Positions 17,930 through 26,510 of a stretch of DNA of 64,000 nucleotides are shown here, piece by piece; position 1 is the first letter of the stretch, and every line of letters begins with the position of its first letter. The notes beneath the pieces are model-generated. The model was not told where the DNA came from. It worked only from the letters and a program-made list of their open reading frames with translations, and made no database searches. A program made the position numbers and the translations under genes. This stretch comes from Anaerolineaceae bacterium (GTDB lineage: Bacteria; Chloroflexota; Anaerolineae; Aggregatilineales; Phototrophicaceae). The stretch is from contig PABP01000021.1 of assembly GCA_002699585.1 (NCBI GenBank), forward strand, positions 310,001 through 374,000. Reading direction: 5' to 3'.

Positions 17930-18336
17930 TAGCCTGCTATCACCTTCATTTGGATTTTTCGGTCGCGTGGGCCATCGAACTCATAAAATAGGATGCTCTG
18001 GGAGCCGCCCAGCAGCAATTTGCCTTCGCTGATCGTCACCAGCACACTATGGTCGATGAGTGCTGCTTTCACATGGCCAGCGGCATCCGTTGGCGTATCG
18101 TACTGATGATGAAAGTCGATGCGCGTTGGCACCAGGCGGCGCATCTCGGCAGTGATGTCATCAATCGTCGCTGTATCCAGCGCACTGTTGATCGTAATCG
18201 CGGCAGTCGTATGAGGAACGATCAGCGCACATAGGCCCTCTTTGACGCCCATCCGCTCGGCTGCTGCTGTGACCAGCTCGGTGATATTGACCATGCTCTC
18301 GCCAGGGCCAGTTGCGATTTCGAGAATCGTTAGCAT
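17929..18336 (-). CDS. YjbQ/UPF0047 family protein
   Basis: A 135-residue protein of the usual length for the family. It shows the conserved metal-binding His residues: VPHTTAAITINSALD, FHHQYDTPTDAAGHVKAALID, and the C-terminal LLLGGSQSILFYEFDGPRDR. E. coli YjbQ has weak thiamine-phosphate synthase activity in vitro; the true role of the family is unresolved. Here it is embedded between a PfkB kinase and two nucleoside hydrolases, with a one-base overlap downstream, suggesting a function in ribosyl or base metabolism. ATG 18336 is preceded by AAGGGAG. Confidence 0.9.
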   Translation of the reverse strand: MLTILEIATGPGESMVNITELVTAAAERMGVKEGLCALIVPHTTAAITINSALDTATIDDITAEMRRLVPTRIDFHHQYDTPTDAAGHVKAALIDHSVLVTISEGKLLLGGSQSILFYEFDGPRDRKIQMKVIAG

Positions 18337-18354
18337 GCGCTACTAGCTCCCTTT

Positions 18355-19305
18355 CTAAGATAAGGTGATGTCAATATGATGGTTCGCCAGCACCGCCTGG
18401 ACCTCGTCCAGCGTAGGCGCATTGTGCCCACCGCCGAGTTTAGCAACGGATGCGGTTCCCATCGCGTTAGCGACCTGTGCACAGTCATCAAGTGACATGC
18501 CATTGAGATGGCAAGCGACAAACGCGCCCCCGAAGCAGTCACCCGCGCCAACCGTATCGACTACTACAGCTTGGTATCCAGGGTAGGGTTGGTTGAGGTC
18601 CTCTGTGATCAGTTGGCAGCCTTCTGCGCCACGCTTGATGACCAGCAGCTTTGGCCCCAGGCTCAGCAGATAGTCATAAGCGGGCTGTCCCCTCATCTGA
18701 TTAGCAGCAGAAGGCACTTCGTCTTCCGTCGTGATAACCACATCCACCTTACTGAGGATGTGCTTAATGCGTTCAGCCGGGACCATACCCAAAAAAGGTC
18801 CCACATCAAAATAGATGGGGATACCCGCCTCGCGCACTTTTTTTAGAGTGGTCATGGCCATTTCGGCAGTGCGTTCTTCCGCGAACGTATAGCCCAGGAA
18901 GTAGGCTCCGTCAAAGCCGGACAAGCGATTTTCTAAAGCTTCCGGGTAGGCAATCGCTGGACCCTCACCGTAAGAGCCCACATATATATGTTCGTGTTTG
19001 TCGACGTCAACCAGCACTGTCACCAGGGTCGATGTGGTGTTGGGCAGCACGACAATCGCGCTCGTATCAATGCCATAATCATCTAGCGAATCAATGATAA
19101 TCGTACCTAGGGCATCATCACCGACGGTTCCCGCTGCTGTGACTGCCAGCCCCATATTGCAGGCCGCGAACATGAACGTGCCGGCGCCTCCGGGTTCAAT
19201 GCGGCGCGTCGGCACGTTTTGATGGTTACCAATCCCGATGGGCAGTGTAACTGGCATGACGATGTCGCATACCAGATCACCCACGCAAAGGAGCTGCTTG
19301 CTCAT
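18355..19305 (-). CDS. PfkB-family carbohydrate/nucleoside kinase
   Basis: A 316-residue ribokinase-fold kinase. MSKQLLCVGDLVCDIVMP opens the first beta strand. EPGGAGTFMFAACNMGLAV is the substrate-site glycine loop, and VDTVGAGDCFGGAFVACHL carries the intact catalytic Asp and anion hole. It probably phosphorylates ribose, a nucleoside or another sugar released by neighbouring hydrolases. Its ATG overlaps the ADP-ribosylglycohydrolase stop by one base (TAATG), so the two are tightly coupled. Confidence 0.88.
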   Translation of the reverse strand: MSKQLLCVGDLVCDIVMPVTLPIGIGNHQNVPTRRIEPGGAGTFMFAACNMGLAVTAAGTVGDDALGTIIIDSLDDYGIDTSAIVVLPNTTSTLVTVLVDVDKHEHIYVGSYGEGPAIAYPEALENRLSGFDGAYFLGYTFAEERTAEMAMTTLKKVREAGIPIYFDVGPFLGMVPAERIKHILSKVDVVITTEDEVPSAANQMRGQPAYDYLLSLGPKLLVIKRGAEGCQLITEDLNQPYPGYQAVVVDTVGAGDCFGGAFVACHLNGMSLDDCAQVANAMGTASVAKLGGGHNAPTLDEVQAVLANHHIDITLS

Positions 19306-20333
19306 TACCCCTCGCCCCTGGCAACGATCATATTCAGCAGTCCGTCAGCAATCGCTGGGACGCCGTAGTCAGCGAAAATCTCATCTGCATTTAGTTGATC
19401 AACCAGATTGCTGGGGATGGCTTCAAAACCAGCCCAGGCGCCAGAAATCGCGCAGGCGATAGCCGCAACGGTATCCGCATCGCCGGACAGGTTTGTGGCG
19501 TATTCGGCTGTTTTCAGGGGATCGCCCTCAGCCATGACCACGCACCCAAATGCCGAGCCGACTGTTTCCGGTACGGAGAGCGATGTGCCGATTTCATCGT
19601 ATATCCGGCGCAGCCGCTGTTTGACGCTGCCCGGACTTTTTGCGATGGCGACAGCCATTTCAATACGGCTGGCATTCGATGGGCCAAGCCATTGGCGACC
19701 CTGTTTTTCTCCCAACCGCGCGCCCAGGATGCCGCCTGCGACGACCGCATCAATCGAAACACCTTCGCCCATAGCGACTGCAATCGCAGCAGCCACCGCT
19801 GATGCTCCTGCGACCGCAGGCCGCGTAAAGTGCGTCGGCGTTGATGCAATCACGGCATCAGCGACGGCCCCAACGGGGTCATTCGGATGCAGCAAGCCCA
19901 CAGGCGAAATACGCATTGGCGCGCCATTGGTATCGCCCCATAAGCCAGTCGTCGTCGGATCATCGCCGTTCTTCAAAGCGCCCACACCACGTTTGGTACT
20001 GGGGCCAACATAAGGTGAATTATCGCCATCGACGCGATCATACCAGGTCACAATAGCTTCAACAGCGGCTTCTAGCGTGACCCCACCATGCTTGATGTAG
20101 GCCTGCGCCATTGAAAAAGCCTGTTCGGAGTCATCCGTGATGCGCCCTGCGGGCAATCCGGCATGGACTGCATGGTCATCGGGTGCTGGTAAAAAGGTAT
20201 CGATCCAGCCATAGACGGCGGCGGTTTGGTCAGGGTGGAAGTAAGCGGGCATGCCAAAAGCATCGCCCAGCGCTTGCCCGTATAGCCCACCGAGTATTTT
20301 GTTTTTGAGGTGGGGAATATCGTAACTTGGCAC
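19305..20333 (-). CDS. ADP-ribosylglycohydrolase family protein (DraG-like)
   Basis: A 342-residue all-helical di-metal hydrolase. GLYGQALGDAFGMP near residues 16-29, the metal ligands in GRITDDSEQAF, and the C-terminal GDADTVAAIACAISG are the three conserved signatures, and all expected Asp/Thr ligands are present. Family members remove ADP-ribose from proteins or hydrolyse related ribosyl bonds. In a nucleoside-uptake operon the substrate is more likely a small ribosyl compound than a modified protein. The start is GTG at 20333, preceded by AAAGGA; it overlaps the next kinase by one base. Confidence 0.9.
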   Translation of the reverse strand: MPSYDIPHLKNKILGGLYGQALGDAFGMPAYFHPDQTAAVYGWIDTFLPAPDDHAVHAGLPAGRITDDSEQAFSMAQAYIKHGGVTLEAAVEAIVTWYDRVDGDNSPYVGPSTKRGVGALKNGDDPTTTGLWGDTNGAPMRISPVGLLHPNDPVGAVADAVIASTPTHFTRPAVAGASAVAAAIAVAMGEGVSIDAVVAGGILGARLGEKQGRQWLGPSNASRIEMAVAIAKSPGSVKQRLRRIYDEIGTSLSVPETVGSAFGCVVMAEGDPLKTAEYATNLSGDADTVAAIACAISGAWAGFEAIPSNLVDQLNADEIFADYGVPAIADGLLNMIVARGEG

Positions 20334-20362
20334 GTTTTTGATCCTTTATGGATTTTGAATAA

Positions 20363-21769
20363 CTAAGCTGGCGCGGGTATAGCCTGCCGAGTACCGAGCA
20401 GACGCCATCCGCCCAATAATAGCCAGATTATCACGGCGAAGATAAGTCCAATGACGATGGCGACAATCGGCTCATAGAATAGCGTGAGCAACAATGCGAC
20501 CAATGCACCCAGGCTGATGGTGACGACAACCGCACTAAGGATTGCCTTTTCAGAGATGCGTTCGACTTTGAGCACGAAAGGCAGTCCAATACCGAACAAG
20601 ATGACTGAGATGATGGCAATCACCAATGCTGGTGGATAAGCGGCCTCGATGCCACCAAAACCTTTGGGTACGAAGAACATGCTGACGCTGATAATGAGTC
20701 CGACGACCGCGGGCATCATCAGGAGCATATGTAGCACGGAAAGCTGCTGAATCGTGCCCCAATAGCGGCGGTCGAAGTTCTCACCCTCGGAGGCTCTCAG
20801 CGTGCGGACACGAGCGCGTAGCCGGCCTTGCAATGCATAGATGACCAGCGCCATAACTGTGGCCACATAGGGAACCATCTGCGGCAATTGTGGCGGAATA
20901 CTGAGTGAGCCAATGCGGATCGCCAGTGATTCAAAGAAGCCGAACACGACGGATGCCAAACTTGTCCCGACAGGTGTTCCACCGCCGAGAAGGGGTGTCG
21001 CCAACGCGATGAAACCGCGGCCTGCTGTCATATCACGCTGGAATAAGCTCAGATAGCCCATGCTCATATGGATGCCACCTAGTCCGGCGAATAGCCCGCT
21101 GATGACCAGCGCACGATACTGCACACGCTTAACAGGGATACCAACCGACTCCGCGGCGGCTGGATTTTCACCTACAGCCCGTAGATGATAGCCTGCAGCT
21201 GTTCGATACAGCACAAAGCTGACTACTGCCACAGCGATAAAGGCAATCCACGTCATGATGTTCTGGTTGTTGAACGTGCCGTACAGAAAGGGGCCAATAA
21301 CTGGAATACTCTCGATAAAAGTTGGCAGTTGCACAAATGGCATTTGCAAGCTTGCCAGCGTGCTTGTATTCCCGCGATCACCCGTCAACTCAAACATGAC
21401 AGCAACCGTCGCTGCCGATCCCAGGAAGTTGATGGCAACACCGCTCAAAATCAGATTGGCTCGTAGTGTCAAATGGAAGAACGCCAGCAGTAAGGCTGTC
21501 AACATCGCAGCAATGACGCCCATCGCCATGCCTATCCAGGGGCCAATGACTGCCCCCGTTTCGGGTCCAAACCAATCTTGTGAATAGGCACTGAACAAGA
21601 CGCCAACAAAAGCCGAGACCAACATCATGCCCTCAAGGCCGATGTTGATAACACCTGCTCGGTCACTGATAAGCGCACCCAGGGATGGCAGCAAAATTGG
21701 CGTGGTGACACGCAAAATTGATGCCAGAAAAGCGGCGCTGAAGATACTCTCTACAACATTGTCAAACAT
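20363..21769 (-). CDS. BMP-type nucleoside ABC transporter, permease subunit with C-terminal extra helices
   Basis: A 468-residue integral membrane protein. Residues 1 to about 320 match the BPD_transp_2 permease fold: ALISDRAGVINIGLEGMML near the N-terminus and YRALVISGLFAGLGGIHMS in the coupling region. About 140 further residues form four predicted membrane segments after a basic loop (RLRARVRTLR), longer than the usual permease of about 310 residues. With the adjacent larger permease, ATPase and BMP protein it forms an importer of the PnrABCDE/ribonucleoside type. The role of the extra helices is unknown. Confidence 0.9.
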   Translation of the reverse strand: MFDNVVESIFSAAFLASILRVTTPILLPSLGALISDRAGVINIGLEGMMLVSAFVGVLFSAYSQDWFGPETGAVIGPWIGMAMGVIAAMLTALLLAFFHLTLRANLILSGVAINFLGSAATVAVMFELTGDRGNTSTLASLQMPFVQLPTFIESIPVIGPFLYGTFNNQNIMTWIAFIAVAVVSFVLYRTAAGYHLRAVGENPAAAESVGIPVKRVQYRALVISGLFAGLGGIHMSMGYLSLFQRDMTAGRGFIALATPLLGGGTPVGTSLASVVFGFFESLAIRIGSLSIPPQLPQMVPYVATVMALVIYALQGRLRARVRTLRASEGENFDRRYWGTIQQLSVLHMLLMMPAVVGLIISVSMFFVPKGFGGIEAAYPPALVIAIISVILFGIGLPFVLKVERISEKAILSAVVVTISLGALVALLLTLFYEPIVAIVIGLIFAVIIWLLLGGWRLLGTRQAIPAPA

Positions 21770-21795
21770 GCAGACATAGCCTCCAGGATCGTTGC

Positions 21796-23523
21796 TTAGG
21801 TGCTGCTTGCATCTGCGGCAAGGGCAGGCGGTGGACTTGATTCATCTTCTACGACCTGGCCCCTTCGTCGGATGCGCCGTTGCCTGAAGAATGAGGCAAT
21901 CGCTTCTGCAGTGATGAGTAGGATAATCACGGACTGGATAATGCGTACCACCTCAAAACTGACGTTAGCATCTCGCTCCATGAACTGTGCGCCGGCTCGT
22001 AGATAGGCATACAGCAAGCCTGTAAAAGGCGAGACCAGAACATTATTCCGTGCTAACAAAGCCACAACGACGCCCTCGAAGGCGAGCGCGAAACTAATAT
22101 TTGTAATCAATCGTCGGTGGATACCCAGCGCCAGATGCGCTCCCGCCATACCTGCCACGATACCGCTGATGGCCATAGCTAGCATGATGGTTCGCTTGGT
22201 ATTGATGCCGCCGTAGTCTGCGAAGCGGATATTGCTACCAATGATCCGTATTTCATAGCCTAACGGCGTGCGTCTTACGAGCAACCATGCGGCCAGAACC
22301 ACGATCACAACCATAAACACAGCGACCGTGACCTGTGTACCTTCTACGATAGGCGCCATTTGTGCAGCATCAGCCACATAATCCGACGCGATGTATCCGG
22401 CATCATCTGGCTTAAGCTGATAGGTCAGCGTCAGCTCATAGAACTTGATCGCTATCGTATTGAGCATCAACGTCGATACGAGTTCATTGGCACCCAGGTA
22501 AGCCTTTAACGCTCCTGGGAGCAAACCCCACAAGAAGCCCGCTACCATAGATCCGCCGACCGCCATAGGCAGCACGATGATGGGCGGCAGGTCGGTTAAC
22601 CACAGACCAATCGCGCCCGACACCAGCGCTCCGAAATAAAGTTGACCTTCTGCGCCGAGGCTAAACTGCTCTGCTCGGAAGACGATAGCAAAAGCGACGC
22701 CCAGCAGAATCAACGTCAACGCATCCTGAATCCACACGCCCCAGCGATTGACGCGACTGAGTGGCCCTAACAAAAAGGCCTCGTATGCCACATTTGTCTG
22801 GTTGAGGGCCTCGCTCATCGTCGTCGAAAAAGGTACATCTTCTGGTGATGCTTGGATCGTATAGATGCCGTCTTGGAGTAATTCAAAATTTTCGATCAGA
22901 GCATCGGTTTCGCGTCGGACGTCTTCGTAAGTTTCTGCCTCAACGATGTCCGCGGATATACTGTCAGCTTCCGCCAAAATAGTGCCATCAGGGTCGAGCA
23001 GGGCAACCTGCATATCCACTTCACTACGGCGATTAGCGGCCAAAGCGACAATCGTCACCACATCGCCTGCTTGGCCCTCAAATGTATAGGTGGCTTCAGT
23101 CAGTGGTTCTGCGGCATTGGGCTGGTTGAATTCGCCGCCACGCTGACGGCCATATTCAATGTCTGTATTGTCGTTGTCGACGGGTTCGGAATCTGAAATC
23201 AGTTGGACGGTGAAATCACCACTGCTGAAGCGCGAGGCAGCGTCCATATTAAAGATCACCGTGACAAAATAACCCAGTAGCAAAGCCAGACCGACCGTCA
23301 TCAAGACGCGCAGGGCGTCGCGTTTTAGCTCAACAACGAACAGCGCTACGCTGATGCCGACAAGGGCATTCACGAAAAGGACAGCGGGCCAACTTGGTGT
23401 CTCCTGCATTGCCTCTAGCGAGCCGCCGAAGACCTCATAACTTGTCAAAAATGTCACGATGATCGCAATGGCTAACCCAAAGAGCCACAATACCGAAGAC
23501 CTACGCGGGGATTCTTTGCTCAC
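21796..23523 (-). CDS. BMP-type nucleoside ABC transporter, permease subunit with extracytoplasmic PPC-like domain
   Basis: A 575-residue permease. Three N-terminal membrane segments (to about residue 92) are followed by a soluble outside domain of about 170 residues. Its core (about 142-228, from TYTFEGQAGDVVTIVALA to DGIYTIQAS) looks like a PPC/bacterial pre-peptidase C-terminal beta-sandwich. The BPD_transp_2 permease follows from about residue 265 (FRAEQFSLGAEGQLYFGAL). Ordinary family members have about 360 residues and no such domain. The start is GTG at 23523, overlapping the ATPase stop as GTGA. The C-terminal tail is basic, then Ser/Pro/Ala-rich. Confidence 0.9.
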   Translation of the reverse strand: MSKESPRRSSVLWLFGLAIAIIVTFLTSYEVFGGSLEAMQETPSWPAVLFVNALVGISVALFVVELKRDALRVLMTVGLALLLGYFVTVIFNMDAASRFSSGDFTVQLISDSEPVDNDNTDIEYGRQRGGEFNQPNAAEPLTEATYTFEGQAGDVVTIVALAANRRSEVDMQVALLDPDGTILAEADSISADIVEAETYEDVRRETDALIENFELLQDGIYTIQASPEDVPFSTTMSEALNQTNVAYEAFLLGPLSRVNRWGVWIQDALTLILLGVAFAIVFRAEQFSLGAEGQLYFGALVSGAIGLWLTDLPPIIVLPMAVGGSMVAGFLWGLLPGALKAYLGANELVSTLMLNTIAIKFYELTLTYQLKPDDAGYIASDYVADAAQMAPIVEGTQVTVAVFMVVIVVLAAWLLVRRTPLGYEIRIIGSNIRFADYGGINTKRTIMLAMAISGIVAGMAGAHLALGIHRRLITNISFALAFEGVVVALLARNNVLVSPFTGLLYAYLRAGAQFMERDANVSFEVVRIIQSVIILLITAEAIASFFRQRRIRRRGQVVEDESSPPPALAADASST

Positions 23524-25061
23524 GCATTCTTCTCCATCTCTTCGGCAGTCTGTCGCTCTGCACCGAGCATATATAGACCCAATTTTTCTTCTGTTAAATC
23601 TGGTGAATTCTCAAACATTGCTACAACTTCGCCGCCATACATCACCATGATCCGATCAGAGAGCTTCATCACTTCCTGTAAATCGGCTGATACCAACAAG
23701 ATTGCCAACCCATCCGTGCGCTTGTTCACCAACTGTTGATGGATGAACTCAATCGCACCGATGTCAACGCCGCGTGTAGGCTGTGCTGCAATCAATAGAC
23801 GTGGATTCGATGAAAATTCACGCGCGATAATCACTTTCTGCATATTGCCACCGGAAAGTGCCTCGATAGGTACATCGCCATCAGTAGCCAGGATATTGTA
23901 CTCATTGATGAGTTGCTGACCATTTTGTCGCAAAGCGTTCAAATTCAATAAACCGTTTGAGGTAAATGGCTTGCGATAATAACGATCTACGACCAGGTTA
24001 TCGGCAATAGATCCCTGGGCAGCAACGCCATTTGTCAAACGATCTTCAGGAATATGTGCGACATTGGCTTCGCGGACTTGTCGGGGGCCGGCATTGAGCA
24101 GGTTCTTGCCATCAACCGTAGCCATGCCCGATGTCGCATCGATCAACCCCGATAGTACCTCGACAAGTTCTGTCTGGCCGTTCCCTTCGACACCAGCCAC
24201 GCCCAGGATTTCGCCCTCATGGACGGTAAAAGTGGCATTGTTGAGTGTCTTGCGTCCGGCTTCATTGACATACGTTAAGCCGTCAACTTTGAGTACCGCT
24301 TCGCCCGGTTGTGAAGGCGGCTTATCCACCACCATAAAGACTTCACGCCCGACCATCATCCGTGCCAGTTCAGCTTCGCTTGTTTCTGACGTCTTGACCG
24401 TACCCACATACTGAGCATCGCGCATGACTGTGACACGGTCGCTGATTTCCATGACTTCACGCAGTTTATGCGTGATGAAAATCACCGTCTTGCCTTCTTG
24501 CACCAAATTACGAACCGCTTTGAAGAGATCGTCGGTTTCGCGCGGCGTAAGGACAGCGGTTGGCTCATCCAGAATGAGGATTTCAGCACCGCGATACAGC
24601 GCCTTGAGAATCTCTACACGTTGACGCATGCCCACGGGTGTAACCTCAACGCGGCGTGTGGGGTCTACATATAGGCCATACTGTTTGGATAGATTCTCTG
24701 TGTCGGCAATAGCCTGCTTGCGATCCACTTGCAGCCCGCGTGTTGTTTCTTTACCTAGAATGATGTTTTCTGCGATGGTAAACGAATCGACCAGCATAAA
24801 ATTCTGATGGACCATGCCGATACCGTGTTCAATCGCGATGTGGGGGTTGGTGATCTCGACTGGCTTACCGCGCAGTCGGACTTCGCCGGAAGTCGGTTGT
24901 TCCAGCCCGTAGATTATTTTCATCAGCGTGGATTTACCTGCGCCGTTCTCGCCGACCAGCGCGTGGATCTCGCCTTTTTCCACTGACAGTTGAACGTTGT
25001 CATTGGCGAGGACGCCATTTGGGTACACTTTAACAATATCGACCGCTTCAATGAGTGGCAT
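23520..25061 (-). CDS. BMP-type nucleoside ABC transporter, duplicated ATP-binding subunit
   Basis: A 513-residue tandem ABC ATPase. Domain 1 has GENGAGKST (Walker A), GMRQRVEIL in place of a full LSGGQ, and [12 protein letters not shown] (Walker B). Domain 2 has the degenerate [16 protein letters not shown], an intact [14 protein letters not shown] and the reduced Walker [13 protein letters not shown]. This asymmetry is normal for ribose/nucleoside importers (RbsA/PnrB type), where one ATP site is active. It overlaps the first permease by four bases and lies downstream of the BMP gene behind a hairpin. Confidence 0.95.
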   Translation of the reverse strand: MPLIEAVDIVKVYPNGVLANDNVQLSVEKGEIHALVGENGAGKSTLMKIIYGLEQPTSGEVRLRGKPVEITNPHIAIEHGIGMVHQNFMLVDSFTIAENIILGKETTRGLQVDRKQAIADTENLSKQYGLYVDPTRRVEVTPVGMRQRVEILKALYRGAEILILDEPTAVLTPRETDDLFKAVRNLVQEGKTVIFITHKLREVMEISDRVTVMRDAQYVGTVKTSETSEAELARMMVGREVFMVVDKPPSQPGEAVLKVDGLTYVNEAGRKTLNNATFTVHEGEILGVAGVEGNGQTELVEVLSGLIDATSGMATVDGKNLLNAGPRQVREANVAHIPEDRLTNGVAAQGSIADNLVVDRYYRKPFTSNGLLNLNALRQNGQQLINEYNILATDGDVPIEALSGGNMQKVIIAREFSSNPRLLIAAQPTRGVDIGAIEFIHQQLVNKRTDGLAILLVSADLQEVMKLSDRIMVMYGGEVVAMFENSPDLTEEKLGLYMLGAERQTAEEMEKNA

Positions 25062-25096
25062 TGACAGTCAGTCCTCGTTTACCTTGGCATAAACAT

Positions 25097-25123
25097 AGCC
25101 CGGAGCAAAGAGCACTCCGGGCT
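25097..25123 (-). other. mRNA hairpin between the binding-protein and ATPase genes
   Basis: AGCCCGGAG and CTCCGGGCT form a perfect 9-bp GC-rich stem with a nine-base loop, and no T-tract follows. In binding-protein ABC operons such intercistronic hairpins typically protect the upstream message and partly terminate transcription, giving more binding protein than ATPase. Confidence 0.6.
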
Positions 25124-25148
25124 GATGATGATGATTTCGTTAATTTAC

Positions 25149-26300
25149 TTATTCAGCAGATTCCATCGCTGCCATGACATCGAACTCAGTTTCCGGCATG
25201 TCTGCACATGACGTGCCAACCACGGCTGGCTCTTCACTGAAGACGCTTACGATGTTGATTTCGCCAGCGGTCACGGCTTCTTCAGCCGCTGCGATGAGCG
25301 CTTTGACATCGTCCGGGGTAGCATCTTCATAGAATTCATTCTGTGCCAGACCAACGCCACCTTCAGCGATACCGAGTGTCTCGGCTTCGCCCAAAGGCAG
25401 TTCGCCATCGATGTAAAGTTCAACCGCACGATACAGGCTGTTATCCACGTTCTTGAGCATAGATGTCAGGATGCGTTCAGCTTGGTCAGGATCAGTATCT
25501 GCAATGATGGTTGCTTGGTCACTGTCGACACCAATAGCATAGTGGCCCTGTTCTTCTGCTGCTTCAAAGACACCAACGCCCGTGCCGCCAGCGATCTGGA
25601 AAATAATGTCGGCACTTTGTTCGAACATAGCCAGCGCGATTTCTTTACCGCGTGCCGGGTCGTTCCAGCCACCAGCATACTGGATGATGACTTCCGTATC
25701 AGGATTGACGAGGCAGGCACCCTGTTCGTAACCGACGATGAAGTCATTGATGACCGGGATTTCTTGGCCACCGATGGCCCCGATAATCGCCGATTCGTTA
25801 ACGCCGTCAAGGTCGCTCATGCTGATGGCTGCTGCGTATAGACCAGCCAGGAAGGAGCCTTCGTTCTGGGCATAGAGGACGCTATAGACATTGGTGCAGC
25901 CATCTACGCACATGTCAGGATCATCATATGGGACGTTCGTATCAAAGAGGATGAAGTCCTTGTCGGGATATTGATGCACGCGCTGGGCCAGGAATTCCAT
26001 CATCTGGAATGTACCCACGATCAGGACATCATAGCTGTCTGAGTCGGACATGGCGTCATCAAGGCCGGATTCCCAGTTGGCCGGGTCAATACCCAACTCA
26101 ATGGAATTCACTTCGATGTTGAAGTCATCCATAGCGGCGTCCATACCACGTTGTGCGCTGTCAAAAAACGATTTGTCACCGAGCACACCGTTCAGGACCA
26201 GCGAGATCCGTAGGGTTTCGTCTTGTGCCTGGATGCCAACTGCCAACGACGCGAATAATCCGATAACGAGCACGAGGGTGAGCAACTTATAGCGCGACAT
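25149..26300 (-). CDS. BMP-family nucleoside-binding protein of an ABC importer
   Basis: A 383-residue extracytoplasmic binding protein. The start at 26300 (MSRYKLLTLVLVIGLFASLA) gives a normal signal peptide and is preceded by AGAAGGGA; a longer frame to 26429 would bury it. After VGIQAQDETL comes the BMP fold: SLVLNGVLGDKSFFDSAQRG, ALAMFEQSADIIFQIAGGTG and AIGVDSDQA, matching PnrA/TmpC ribonucleoside receptors. No Cys lipobox is visible at the cleavage site, so unlike most relatives it is probably not a lipoprotein, or is held by an uncleaved helix. It is the first gene of the 13-gene catabolic operon. Confidence 0.92.
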   Translation of the reverse strand: MSRYKLLTLVLVIGLFASLAVGIQAQDETLRISLVLNGVLGDKSFFDSAQRGMDAAMDDFNIEVNSIELGIDPANWESGLDDAMSDSDSYDVLIVGTFQMMEFLAQRVHQYPDKDFILFDTNVPYDDPDMCVDGCTNVYSVLYAQNEGSFLAGLYAAAISMSDLDGVNESAIIGAIGGQEIPVINDFIVGYEQGACLVNPDTEVIIQYAGGWNDPARGKEIALAMFEQSADIIFQIAGGTGVGVFEAAEEQGHYAIGVDSDQATIIADTDPDQAERILTSMLKNVDNSLYRAVELYIDGELPLGEAETLGIAEGGVGLAQNEFYEDATPDDVKALIAAAEEAVTAGEINIVSVFSEEPAVVGTSCADMPETEFDVMAAMESAE

Positions 26301-26371
26301 ATCTATATCCCTTCTGACAAGTTGTTTGATTCCTAAACTACGAGGTTGGTGAAATGGTCCTGACACATGGC

Positions 26372-26391
26372 TTTTGTAATGTTCTACAAAA
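26372..26391. promoter_or_regulatory. Inverted repeat in the divergent nucleoside-operon control region
   Basis: TTTTGTA and TACAAAA flank a six-base centre. The site is 71 bases upstream of the BMP start and 119 bases upstream of the divergent nucleoside hydrolase, a good position for one regulator to control both operons. The regulator is not encoded nearby. Confidence 0.35.
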
Positions 26392-26443
26392 TGGTAAAAC
26401 CATGCCCACTGGATCACGTCACCTGGCAATTATTTTTAACAAT

Positions 26444-26454
26444 ATGATAATCAT
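26444..26454. promoter_or_regulatory. Short palindrome ATGATAATCAT in the same divergent region
   Basis: An 11-base palindrome 56 bases before the nucleoside hydrolase start. It partly resembles a Fur-type half site, but length and context are insufficient to name a regulator; it may instead overlap a -10 element. Confidence 0.25.
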
Positions 26455-26510
26455 TCGAACTTCATAACGCAAAAACTTGTTGGTCCAGATAATATGGAGA
26501 AGACTTACTG

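Noticed and set aside
12246-20056. Many plus-strand frames of 70-200 residues across the kinase/hydrolase operon
   Set aside because: All are antisense to well-supported genes with intact motifs; none has a recognisable domain or ribosome site.
26301-26429. A 43-residue N-terminal extension of the BMP protein
   Set aside because: It would place the signal peptide inside the protein and cover the control region; ATG 26300 has a good ribosome site.
26444-26454. A Fur box
   Set aside because: Only a half-site-like palindrome is present and the neighbouring genes have no link to iron.
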